Source: Sva-07 sp963716235 | Lineage (GTDB): Bacteria > Actinomycetota > Acidimicrobiia > Acidimicrobiales > Ilumatobacteraceae | Direction of reading: 5' to 3' | DNA: 64,000 nucleotides | Assembly (NCBI GenBank): GCA_963716235.1 | Contig: CAVQTE010000020.1 | Span: 248,001-312,000, forward strand | Shown here: positions 1 to 7,962 of the stretch, piece by piece | How the letters are laid out: each line of letters begins with the position of its first letter | Numbering within the stretch: the first letter of the stretch is position 1 | The notes under the pieces: model-generated | The model's input: the letters and a program-made list of their open reading frames with translations, nothing else | The model's database searches: none | What the model was told of the DNA's origin: nothing | Made by a program: the position numbers and the translations under genes

Positions 1-507
1 GAGAGCGAGCGGATCCTGACCGAGCGTGGCTCCAGGGAGTGACGCCGACGCGCTGCACGCTGTCGAACCGAGCGATGCGATCTCGTCACGGACCTCGATG
101 ATGTCGGTCGACCCTGCCGGGCCGATCAAGCCCTGGGCGCCCGCCTCGACAGCAGCCTGCACGTTGGCCGTTGGTTCAGCGCCGGGTACGGCAACCGAGT
201 CGTTGATCGTGAGCGGACCTTCCAGTACGCCGCCACCGTCGTTCACATCTTCGACGGCGAAGCCTGCGCCGCGTTGCTGGCCCTGGAACAGCGTCGCCAA
301 CAGGCCGGGCGACGGTGCGAGGAGCCCGAGCTCCAAGCCCTCACCGGTCAACCCGGCTTCGGTGGTCGGAGCACTCGCCTCGGTTGTCTCGGTTGTCGCC
401 GGCACCGTGCTCTCCGACGACGAGTCATCGTCGCTGCTGCATCCTGCGACGATCACCGCTACAGCGACCAGTGCGCTGACCGGGCGAATCCACTTGCTGC
501 GACCCAT
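1..507 (-). CDS. ABC transporter substrate-binding lipoprotein, 3' part cut by window edge
   Basis: The N-terminal 169 residues of a secreted solute-binding protein are visible; the C-terminus lies outside the window. It begins with a basic n-region, a hydrophobic stretch and a lipobox ending in Cys25 (VAGCSS), so it should be a lipid-anchored extracytoplasmic protein. A Ser/Thr/Glu-rich linker follows, then a domain whose GLLAPSPG and AGFAVEDVNDGGG segments resemble type I periplasmic binding proteins of the branched-chain amino acid (LivJ) class. ATG is preceded by GAGGAG at about 7 nt. The ligand cannot be predicted. It is divergent from the LLM oxidoreductase at 666, with about 158 bp between them. 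Confidence 0.75.
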   Translation of the reverse strand, partial: MGRSKWIRPVSALVAVAVIVAGCSSDDDSSSESTVPATTETTEASAPTTEAGLTGEGLELGLLAPSPGLLATLFQGQQRGAGFAVEDVNDGGGVLEGPLTINDSVAVPGAEPTANVQAAVEAGAQGLIGPAGSTDIIEVRDEIASLGSTACSASASLPGATLGQDPLAL

Positions 508-665
508 TGATTGCTCCTCGAACGTCGTGCGGAAGATCCACGGACTGACGGGCAGCCGCGAACGAAAGGTAACCCCGTATCGGCATCACTGCGCGGCAAC
601 TTGAGCAAGATTCCAGGAGTTCACCCAAGATGGGTGGTTACCCTTCGCGCGTGACCACTGCGCGC

Positions 666-1562
666 ATGAAGATCGGTGTCCAGCTCCCCGAAGTCGAGTG
701 GGAAGTAACGTTCCCCGAGCTGATCGCCATGGCTCGGACGGCAGAGGCTGTGGGGTTCGATTCGATCTGGCTCGGCGATCACCTGCTGTACGAATTGGAG
801 GTCGGCGATCGAGGGCCGTGGGAGGCCTGGACATCGCTCGGCGCGATCGCTGCGTCGACCTCCACGATCCAGATCGGCCCGCTCGTGGCGTCCACCAGCT
901 TTCACGCCCCCGCAATGCTGGCCAAGCAGGCGACAACGGTCGACGCGATCTCCGATGGACGCCTCATTCTCGGCCTCGGCGCCGGATGGAACCGTCGCGA
1001 GTACGACGCGTTCGGCTTCGCCTACGACCATCGCGTCAGCCGGTTCGCCGAGGCGTTCACGATCATCCGATCGCTGCTGCGCAACGGCTCGATCGACTTC
1101 CACGGCGACTATTACGACGCTGACCACTGCGTCCTGCACCCACGATCGAGCGAGTCGGGCCCACCGCTGATGGTGGGCTCCATCGGAGACCGGATGCTCG
1201 AAATCACCCTCCCGCATGTCGACTCGTGGAACATGTGGTGGAGCCAGTACGGCAACTCGATCGAGGGATTCCGTCGCGAGAAGGAACGCGTCGACTCCTT
1301 GATCGCAGCGTGCGGTCGGACCGGATCGATCGACGCGACCGCGGCGGTGCTGGTGCAGCTCGACGGTGGCATGGGTCGCCTGATGGGCGACTACGACGAC
1401 TTCAACACGGTGCGCCCGCTCACGGGCTCGGTATCGTCGCTCGCCGACCAGTTACGCGAGTTCGAGGCCGCCGGCGCCGCCCACGTCCAGCTGGTCGTCG
1501 ACCCGATCACCCGAGCCTCGATCGAGTGGCTCGCCGACGTGCTCACCGCATTCCGATCCTGA
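666..1562 (+). CDS. LLM-class (F420-dependent type) oxidoreductase
   Basis: A 298-residue luciferase-like TIM-barrel protein starting MKIGVQLPE. Segments typical of the family are the early GFDSIWLGDHLL, the TSTIQIGPLV strand and the GRLILGLGAGWNRREYDAFG motif around residues 95-115. Actinobacterial members usually use coenzyme F420 to oxidise or reduce small organic substrates; the substrate here is unknown. I start at the ATG beside the conserved MKIG, but an in-frame ATG at 630 has AGGAG (615-619) about 10 nt upstream and would add 12 residues, so the start is uncertain. No F420 synthesis gene is nearby. Confidence 0.85.
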   Translation: MKIGVQLPEVEWEVTFPELIAMARTAEAVGFDSIWLGDHLLYELEVGDRGPWEAWTSLGAIAASTSTIQIGPLVASTSFHAPAMLAKQATTVDAISDGRLILGLGAGWNRREYDAFGFAYDHRVSRFAEAFTIIRSLLRNGSIDFHGDYYDADHCVLHPRSSESGPPLMVGSIGDRMLEITLPHVDSWNMWWSQYGNSIEGFRREKERVDSLIAACGRTGSIDATAAVLVQLDGGMGRLMGDYDDFNTVRPLTGSVSSLADQLREFEAAGAAHVQLVVDPITRASIEWLADVLTAFRS

Positions 1563-1908
1563 ACGTTCAGTCGGCGGGGCGGGCGTTGAGGGCGCAGCGG
1601 GCGCGAAGGCGATGGGTGCTGAACGATGTCGGGTGAACAACTCGATCAGCACCAGGCCGACGACGAGCAGCGCAATCGTTGGCATCTGATCGGTCTCGGA
1701 CCCGGATTCGCCGATCGTCGACCTCGACACCGTCAAGCACGGTCCGTGCGGATACACGTACCGCACGACGTCGACGAGATCCAGGCCATCGGCATCTCCA
1801 ACCGACGCCGATTGCCCTGCCGACCGACACTCCGGCCGATCTGTGCGGAATGGGTCGCACACGGTGAGACCGATTCCGCAAAGTTGGGCCTCAGTGAGCG
1901 TCAGAGGT
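1563..1908. other. 346-bp gap without a convincing gene
   Basis: No recognisable gene lies between the convergent LLM oxidoreductase and the isomerase-like gene. On the minus strand a reading frame without stop passes a short hydrophobic run (MPTIALLVVGLVLIELF, from 1685), but it has no family resemblance and continues antisense into the 3' end of the upstream gene. It could be a decayed membrane-protein remnant. The hairpin at 1844-1880 lies within this gap. Confidence 0.4.
1844..1880 (-). terminator. Inverted repeat downstream of the isomerase-like gene
   Basis: The arms TGCGGAAT and ATTCCGCA, extended by a weaker inner pairing of gggtc with gagacc, form a hairpin 29 nt beyond the stop codon of the minus-strand gene ending at 1909. 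There is no U-run, as is common for actinobacterial terminators, so this is tentative. Confidence 0.4.
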
Positions 1909-3165
1909 TCAGTCGGCGACGGCCATCTTCCACCAGCGTCGCAGTCGTTCCTCGTGGTGCCCGGCAGCAAGGACGATGTGGTTGCCCAGCGGGTGTTCGA
2001 GCAGGTCGCGCACATTGCCCGACGACAGCGCAACGGTCACCTGCGTACGGCACAAGTCGGGGTCGTCGCCCTGGGCCACGATGTCGCCCTCGACGATCCA
2101 GCACTCGTCGAGGTCGGAACCGCCGAGACGCAGGAGGGTGACGGGCTGCTTCGCGAAGTGCCCGTGGATCCCCACGCCCCTTCCCGACTCGAAGTGTGTG
2201 TCGAGGGAGAATCCGTCGATCATCGACGGTGCGACCGTGCAGTGGGCCAGCGTGAGTTGGTTGGCGGCGAGGTCGACCGTTGCCGGATTCGCCATCCATG
2301 CCGGCTGATCGAGCAGGTACCGCACGAGCATCATCGCCAGGGTCGACGGTACGTCGCCCTCGCATCCGGCGACGATGCCCTCGTCGTTGAGGCTCGCAAG
2401 CGCGAGACATCCCGAGGTGCCCGGATCGCCGAGCAGGTCGAAACAGCGCACCGTCACCGCGTCGAGTTCGTGATCCTCGAGCACGTCACCGAGCGCCGTC
2501 CGCACACTCATCGCCGCAGCCACATCGCTGGACCCGACGGTCGATCGAACCGGATCGGCCACCCGGGTGAACCGTTCGGCGAGCACGCCGGTCGGGACCA
2601 CAGGTGTTCGGGTCAGCTCGATCATCCGGGTCGGATCGACAGTGACGAGCTGCGGTCCCCATCGACGGCGGACGACGTCGGGCTCCGGACTACTTGCAAC
2701 GAGCCACGTCGAGGGTCCCCCGACGATGCCGAGCCGTGTCGCACGGAAACGGCGGATCGCCTCGACGTCGCCGATGACCTCGTCGAGATCCCGTCTGTCG
2801 ACATCGGCCTCGCCCGACAGACACACGATTCGGCCCCGCCCCCCGGCCTGCTGCACTGCGGCAAGCGTCTCCAGCGCAGCCGGCAGCGAGTTGTGCGCTC
2901 GATGGGCCACCAGGATCGTCGGTTCGTCCCCATGCGAGACGCGGCGTTGGGCCAGGGCGTCGAGCACCATCCGCTCGGTGCCACCTGTCGCTACGAGGAA
3001 CACCAGCGGCACGTCGGCCAGACGATCAGCCGCATCCGCCTCGCAGCCGCCGATCGATTCGAACACCGACCGGGCCGGCGCCGTCAACTCGGCGACCGCG
3101 TCGGCGTCGTGGAGACGCGACGCCACGACCACGTACCCGAACCGCACCGCTGACTCGATGTTCAT
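1909..3165 (-). CDS. L-fucose/L-arabinose isomerase-like protein of unknown substrate
   Basis: A 418-residue protein. The C-terminal half has the pattern of the L-fucose isomerase-like fold: a GIVAGCEGDVPSTLAM segment, then YLLDQPAWMAN, then LAHCTVAPSM and a THFESGRGVG segment, followed by a beta-rich part with PVTLLRLGG. The N-terminal half looks like the Rossmann-like sugar-isomerase domains. Acidic and His residues of the EGD and THFES segments are candidate metal ligands. Total length is shorter than classical FucI (about 590), closer to the cryptic isomerase-like proteins. The ATG overlaps the TGA of the upstream thioredoxin (ATGA), so the two are probably co-translated. The substrate is not predictable from sequence. 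Confidence 0.65.
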   Translation of the reverse strand: MNIESAVRFGYVVVASRLHDADAVAELTAPARSVFESIGGCEADAADRLADVPLVFLVATGGTERMVLDALAQRRVSHGDEPTILVAHRAHNSLPAALETLAAVQQAGGRGRIVCLSGEADVDRRDLDEVIGDVEAIRRFRATRLGIVGGPSTWLVASSPEPDVVRRRWGPQLVTVDPTRMIELTRTPVVPTGVLAERFTRVADPVRSTVGSSDVAAAMSVRTALGDVLEDHELDAVTVRCFDLLGDPGTSGCLALASLNDEGIVAGCEGDVPSTLAMMLVRYLLDQPAWMANPATVDLAANQLTLAHCTVAPSMIDGFSLDTHFESGRGVGIHGHFAKQPVTLLRLGGSDLDECWIVEGDIVAQGDDPDLCRTQVTVALSSGNVRDLLEHPLGNHIVLAAGHHEERLRRWWKMAVAD

Positions 3166-3581
3166 CTCAGGGCGTCGATCCGTTGGCGAAGCACGTGTTC
3201 GGGTTGTGCCCCCACGATGGTGTCGACGAGTTCGCCATCACGCATGAAGAGCAGCATCGGAATACTTCGCGCTTCGTAACGCTGCGCAGTCCGTGGCGAC
3301 TCGTCGACGTTGACCTTCACGACCTTCAACGAATCGGCGAACTCCAGCGACAGCTTCTCCAGCACGGGAGCCACCATCCGGCACGGTCCGCACCACGGCG
3401 CCCACAGGTCGACCAGCACCAGACGCTTCGTGCCGACCGCAGTGGCGAAGTCGGCATCGCCCGCCTCCACGAGCCAGGGCAGATCGACATGGCACTTCGC
3501 GCATCGCGGCGACCCCGATGCCGACGACGGCACACGGTTCTTCGCCCCACACGACGGACAGGCGACGACGTTCGACTCCAT
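3162..3581 (-). CDS. trxC: Thioredoxin with N-terminal zinc ribbon (thioredoxin-2 type)
   Basis: A 139-residue cytoplasmic protein. Cys8/Cys11 and Cys27/Cys30 form two CxxC pairs, as in the zinc-binding extension of thioredoxin 2. The active site WCGPC is at residues 63-67, followed by the usual thioredoxin elements including the cis-Pro context SIPMLLF. Thioredoxin 2 reduces protein disulfides and is linked to oxidative stress resistance in other bacteria. I chose the ATG at 3581 because it places the first CxxC near the N-terminus, as in the family. Its TGA overlaps the ATG of the isomerase-like gene, suggesting a two-gene operon. Confidence 0.9.
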   Translation of the reverse strand: MESNVVACPSCGAKNRVPSSASGSPRCAKCHVDLPWLVEAGDADFATAVGTKRLVLVDLWAPWCGPCRMVAPVLEKLSLEFADSLKVVKVNVDESPRTAQRYEARSIPMLLFMRDGELVDTIVGAQPEHVLRQRIDALR

Positions 3582-3681
3582 GGCCCCACGATACGGATGG
3601 CCCGGTGGAGTCGACAGGGCCGATCGTCCCGTCCGCACCTCACGTTTGACCTGGCACCGTGTGACGGTTTGACTGGGTGGG

Positions 3682-5124
3682 ATGGCATATGTGCTCGATC
3701 CTGGGGAGGCGGTGCGGCGGGAGGTTCCTCGCGTTGCGACCGAGCGCCTCGAGGACGCGATCGAACAGCTCGATGCGGTGATGGCCGGCTCGGCCGACGT
3801 CGAGACTGCCGTGCACGATGTCCGCAAGCGCTGCAAGGAGACGAGGGGCCTCGCCCGACTGGTGCAACCCGCGCTGGGCGGCGAGTTCCGACCGTTCGAC
3901 CGGATCGTGCGTGATGCCGCCGGCCAACTCTCCGCGATGCGCGACGCGCATGCCCTCCTCGCCACCCTCGACAACCTCCTCCAGGCACACGGCCTCGACG
4001 ATCGTCTCCGGTCGGTCCGCGACCACCAGGCCGCACTCGCCGCAGAAGCGACCAGCGCGATCGAAGCCGGCGACGAACGCATCGTCGTCGCCCGCGAGCT
4101 GCTCATCGAAGCCCGAAGGAAATCGCGCCAGTGGAAGATCCTCGGCGGCTTCGATCCGATCGCCGAGGGCCTCACCGCCACCTATCGGCGCGGACGCCGT
4201 GCGTTGCGAACGGCGCAGAGGGACGCCACCGACGAGCACATGCACGAGTGGCGCAAGTCGGCGAAGCACCTCTGGTACCAGACGCGTCTCCTGCGCGAGG
4301 CTTCGCCGAGCATGATCGGACCGCTGATCGGCGAACTCGACGGGCTCGGCGAGGCGCTCGGCGACGACCACGACCTCGCCGTCCTCGTTGCGTCACTCGA
4401 CGCCGATCCCGATCGTTTCGGCACTGCTGACACCGTCGACCATGCGCGCCGCGTGGCGCGCGAGCAACAGGACCAACTGCGAACGCCGGCGTTCCGAACA
4501 GGGGCCGTGATCTACGCCGAGCGGCCGTCGAGGTTCAGCTCCCGGATCACGGCCTATTGGCAACTCGCAGGCAACCTTGGACCCGAACTGCCGACTGGTG
4601 GCATTGCAGCGCTCACGTCCTCACCAGACGACACCGCCGCACGGCCCACGTCCACCATCGAACGAGAGCGTAAGTTCCTCATCGATGCCGTCCCGGCCGA
4701 CCTCGACCTGGCCGACCGCACCGAGATGCGCCAGGGCTACCTCGTCACCGGCGAGCAGGCATCGGTGCGCGTGCGCGATGCCGGACCGAAGGGTTGCACG
4801 CTCACGGTCAAGGCCGGTGGCGGCGCCGAGCGGACCGAACTCGAATGGGCGATCGACCGAGAACAGTTCGACGCCGCGTGGCCCCACACCGAGGGGCGAC
4901 GAGTCGTCAAGGTCCGCCATCGCATCCCGCTCGACGAACACGTCATCGAACTCGACGTGTTCCGCGACAGCCTCGACGGGCTCGTCGTTGCCGAAGTCGA
5001 GTTCGACTCATCCGAGGCACTCGACATGTTCGAGCCACCCACGTGGTTCGGCCGTGAAGTGACCGACGACGGCCGGTACACCAATGCCGCACTCGCCCTT
5101 CACGGCCGCCCCGATCCAAGATGA
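3682..5124 (+). CDS. CHAD-CYTH domain protein (reversed domain order)
   Basis: A 480-residue protein. Residues about 20-290 are a CHAD domain: helical, with conserved His and Arg in VHDVRKRCKETR and again in HEWRKSAKHLWYQTRLLR. Residues about 325-475 form a CYTH (triphosphate tunnel) domain, with the defining ExExK motif at 327-331 (ERERK) and alternating charged beta strands such as SVRVRDAG, TLTVKAGGG and VVAEVEFDS. CHAD domains bind inorganic polyphosphate; CYTH domains hydrolyse or bind triphosphates. Most bacterial fusions place CYTH first, so the order here is unusual. The protein probably acts on polyphosphate or tripolyphosphate in the cytoplasm. It lies 4 nt upstream of the amidase gene. 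Confidence 0.88.
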   Translation: MAYVLDPGEAVRREVPRVATERLEDAIEQLDAVMAGSADVETAVHDVRKRCKETRGLARLVQPALGGEFRPFDRIVRDAAGQLSAMRDAHALLATLDNLLQAHGLDDRLRSVRDHQAALAAEATSAIEAGDERIVVARELLIEARRKSRQWKILGGFDPIAEGLTATYRRGRRALRTAQRDATDEHMHEWRKSAKHLWYQTRLLREASPSMIGPLIGELDGLGEALGDDHDLAVLVASLDADPDRFGTADTVDHARRVAREQQDQLRTPAFRTGAVIYAERPSRFSSRITAYWQLAGNLGPELPTGGIAALTSSPDDTAARPTSTIERERKFLIDAVPADLDLADRTEMRQGYLVTGEQASVRVRDAGPKGCTLTVKAGGGAERTELEWAIDREQFDAAWPHTEGRRVVKVRHRIPLDEHVIELDVFRDSLDGLVVAEVEFDSSEALDMFEPPTWFGREVTDDGRYTNAALALHGRPDPR

Positions 5125-5128
5125 GCCG

Positions 5129-6616
5129 ATGGGCGACGCACACGTGAACGAAGAACTGCACTGGATGTCGGCGACCGAACTCGCGTCCGCGATCCGTCGG
5201 CGTGACGTGTCGAGCGTCGAGGTGCTCGACCACTATGTGGAGCGCATCCGCGAACTCGACGGGCCGGTCAACGCGGTGGTGCACTGGGACCTCGAGCGGG
5301 CCGGCAGCGCGGCCCTCGCGGCCGACGCGGCTGTTGCAGCAGGCGACGACCTCGGCCCGCTCCACGGTGTTCCGATGACGATCAAGGACTCGTTCCAGAC
5401 CGAGGGATGCATCACCACGTCGGGCTCACCCGAACTGGCCGACTTCGTGCCGGCCGAGGACGCCTGGCCCGTGTCCCGACTCCGCAACGCCGGCGCGATT
5501 CCATTCGCGAAGACGAACCTTCCCCTGTTCGCCGACGACATCCAGAGCTTCAACGAGGTGTACGGCACGACGAACAACCCCCACGACCTCGACCGCACCC
5601 CAGGTGGATCATCCGGCGGGTCGAGCGCCGCATTGGCGATGGGATTCACCCCGTTGGAGTTGGGCAGCGACATCGGCGGTTCGATCCGCGTGCCCGCCCA
5701 CTACAGCGGTGTGATGGGCCACAAGCCGAGCTACGGAATCGTCCCCGGCCACGGCCAGATCCCCGGCATGCCGGGGACACTCACCCAGGCCGACCTCGCC
5801 GTGGTGGGCCCGCTGGCGCGTACGGCCGACGATCTCGAGCTGGCACTCGACGTGCTCGCCGGGCCCGACCGCTGGATGTCGCCGGCATGGACGCTCGACC
5901 TTCCCCCGAGCCGTGCGGCCGAGCTCGGCGAGTTCCGCATCGCCGCGTGGATCGACGACGACGCGTGCCCGGTCGACGCCGACACCCGCCGAGTCCTCGG
6001 CGACACCGTCGAGGCGATCACGGCTGCGGGAGGCACGGTCGATGCCGAGGCCCGCCCAGGCTTCACGCTCTCGAAGTCGATGACCGTGTACGGCGAGCTG
6101 CTGTTCGCCGCACTGTCCGGCGGCGTGCCGAAGGACCGCCTCGACGAGTACGCGCGGGCCACCGAGGACACGCCGACCGGTTGGATCATGCGGTCGTCGG
6201 CCGCCCGACATCGCAGCTGGCTGTCGAACAACGAACGTCGACTCCAGATCCGCGAGAGGTGGGCCGAATTCTTTGCCGGCTTCGACGCGATCCTCCTGCC
6301 CGTCCACCCACGACCGGCGCTCCGCCACGATCATTCGATGCCGCAGTTCGAACGGGTCGTGGACATCGACGGGCGCGACCGGCCCTACCTCGACCTGTGG
6401 ACCTGGATCGCCCCGGCCGGGCTCGGCGCGCTTCCGGCCACCGTGGTGCCGGTCGGCACGAGCGCCGACGGGCTCCCCGTCGGCGTCCAGATCGTTGGCC
6501 CGTTCCTCCACGACCGCACGACGATCCATCTCGCCAGATTGATCTCGCAGATCATGTCGAACCGCAATGGCTGGCCCGCCGCCTGCCCCCGCCCGGCCCT
6601 CGCCGACGCCTCCTGA
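5129..6616 (+). CDS. Amidase of the amidase-signature family
   Basis: A 495-residue protein with the full amidase-signature Ser-cis-Ser-Lys triad: Lys86 in TIKDS, the Gly/Ser-rich GGSSGGSS at 159-166, and the nucleophile Ser185 in GSDIGGSIR. Members hydrolyse carboxamides to acid and ammonia; the substrate is not obvious, and it is not embedded in gatCAB. The ATG at 5129 lies just past the stop of the CHAD-CYTH gene, which suggests co-transcription. Convergent with the aminotransferase gene; the hairpin at 6644-6693 separates them. Confidence 0.88.
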   Translation: MGDAHVNEELHWMSATELASAIRRRDVSSVEVLDHYVERIRELDGPVNAVVHWDLERAGSAALAADAAVAAGDDLGPLHGVPMTIKDSFQTEGCITTSGSPELADFVPAEDAWPVSRLRNAGAIPFAKTNLPLFADDIQSFNEVYGTTNNPHDLDRTPGGSSGGSSAALAMGFTPLELGSDIGGSIRVPAHYSGVMGHKPSYGIVPGHGQIPGMPGTLTQADLAVVGPLARTADDLELALDVLAGPDRWMSPAWTLDLPPSRAAELGEFRIAAWIDDDACPVDADTRRVLGDTVEAITAAGGTVDAEARPGFTLSKSMTVYGELLFAALSGGVPKDRLDEYARATEDTPTGWIMRSSAARHRSWLSNNERRLQIRERWAEFFAGFDAILLPVHPRPALRHDHSMPQFERVVDIDGRDRPYLDLWTWIAPAGLGALPATVVPVGTSADGLPVGVQIVGPFLHDRTTIHLARLISQIMSNRNGWPAACPRPALADAS

Positions 6617-6643
6617 ACCCAGCCACCGCGCCCCAATGACCCG

Positions 6644-6693
6644 GTTTGCGTGACGGTTTGGTTGGGCCGTCCCAACCGAACTGCGACGCAAAC
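6644..6693. terminator. Bidirectional terminator between convergent genes
   Basis: A long hairpin: outer arms GTTTGCGT and ACGCAAAC, inner arms GGTTTGGTTGGG and CCCAACCGAAC, with a CCGT loop. It sits 28 nt past the amidase stop and 27 nt past the aminotransferase stop, as expected for a shared terminator. Confidence 0.75.
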
Positions 6694-6719
6694 GGTCTGG
6701 TGGGTGTGGAGGGGTGGCT

Positions 6720-7955
6720 TCAGGAGGCGTCGACGAGCGCTTTGTCGAGTGCGGTCAGGGCGAGGTCGATCTCCTCGGAGGTGACTGTCAGCGGCGGCAT
6801 GAATCGCAGCGTGGTACCCGCGGCGCCGGCGGTCATGGTGATGAGCTTGCCCTCGCGCAGGCAGTGCGACACGATCGCCGACGTCCGCGCGGCGGTGTCG
6901 AACTGCGCAGCGATCATCAACCCGAGCGCACGCACCTGCACGATCGAAGCGTGATGTTCCTGCAGGCGTCGGAGACCGTCGGCGAGTTGTCGACCACGCT
7001 CGTTGACGTTGGCCATGAACCCGTCGGCGGTCAACACTTCGATGGTGGCCAGCGCCGCGGCGCACCCCATCGGGTTACCGCCGTAGGTGCCGCCGTGCGA
7101 GCCGGTCGGCCACTTGTCGTCGAGTTCGCGACGTGTGCCGAGTGCAGAGAACGGGAACCCCGAAGCGATCCCCTTGGCCATGCACACGATGTCGGGCTGC
7201 ACGTCGTAGTGCTCGATGGCGAACATCTTGCCGGTGCGCCCGAATCCCGACTGCACCTCGTCGGCGATGAAGAGCATCCCGTGCTCCTTGCAGCGCCGAT
7301 CGACCGCCTCGAGGAAACCGGCGGGCGCCGCCACGTAGCCGCCTTCGCCGAGCACCGGTTCGATGATGACGGCGGCGGTCTCGCTCGGCGCGGTGACGCT
7401 CGTCAGCAGCTCGTCGAAGCCGGCGAGTGCTCGGGCGACCTCGGCCTGGACGTCGTCGGCGCGGACGTTCGGATAGGGAGCGATGAAGATGCCCGACGGC
7501 AACGGCGCATGGCCGGCGCGGTAGACGGTCTTCGACGTCGTCATGGCCATCGCCTGGTGGGTGCGACCATGGAAGCTGCCCTGGAACACGATGATGTTGG
7601 GACGACCCGTCGCCTGCTTGGCGAGCTTGACGGCGGCCTCGGTGATCTCGGCGCCGGAGTTCGCGTAGAAGAACGTATCGATACCCGCCGGTGAGAGTTC
7701 GGCCAGCCGAGCCGCCAACGGCTGCAACAGATCGTGCGTGTAGACGTTTGCCTGAGCGTGCACGAATCGCTGCGCCTGGTCGGCAATCGCCTTGGTGACA
7801 TGAGGGTGGCTGTGGCCCGTCGACGTGACGGCGATGCCACCACTGAAGTCGAGGTAGCGGTCGCCCGCTGTGGTGACGACCCACGAGCCCTCGCCCGAGG
7901 CGACCTCGAGATCGGTGACCTTGAACCACACGTGCGACAGGTTGTCGGTACTCAT
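6720..7955 (-). CDS. Class III PLP aminotransferase (4-aminobutyrate/diamine type)
   Basis: A 411-residue fold-type I aminotransferase. NSGAE at 99-103 binds the PLP phosphate, Asp232 in ADEVQSGFGRTG contacts the pyridine nitrogen, and Lys261 in CMAKGIASG is the Schiff-base lysine. GGTYGGNP follows, as in GABA and ornithine-family transaminases. The enzyme would move an amino group from an omega-amino acid such as GABA to 2-oxoglutarate or pyruvate. The FAD oxidase gene ends 7 nt upstream on the same strand, making a two-gene operon suited to polyamine or GABA catabolism. Exact substrate is inferred from context only. Confidence 0.85.
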   Translation of the reverse strand: MSTDNLSHVWFKVTDLEVASGEGSWVVTTAGDRYLDFSGGIAVTSTGHSHPHVTKAIADQAQRFVHAQANVYTHDLLQPLAARLAELSPAGIDTFFYANSGAEITEAAVKLAKQATGRPNIIVFQGSFHGRTHQAMAMTTSKTVYRAGHAPLPSGIFIAPYPNVRADDVQAEVARALAGFDELLTSVTAPSETAAVIIEPVLGEGGYVAAPAGFLEAVDRRCKEHGMLFIADEVQSGFGRTGKMFAIEHYDVQPDIVCMAKGIASGFPFSALGTRRELDDKWPTGSHGGTYGGNPMGCAAALATIEVLTADGFMANVNERGRQLADGLRRLQEHHASIVQVRALGLMIAAQFDTAARTSAIVSHCLREGKLITMTAGAAGTTLRFMPPLTVTSEEIDLALTALDKALVDAS

Positions 7956-7962
7956 CTCGCCA

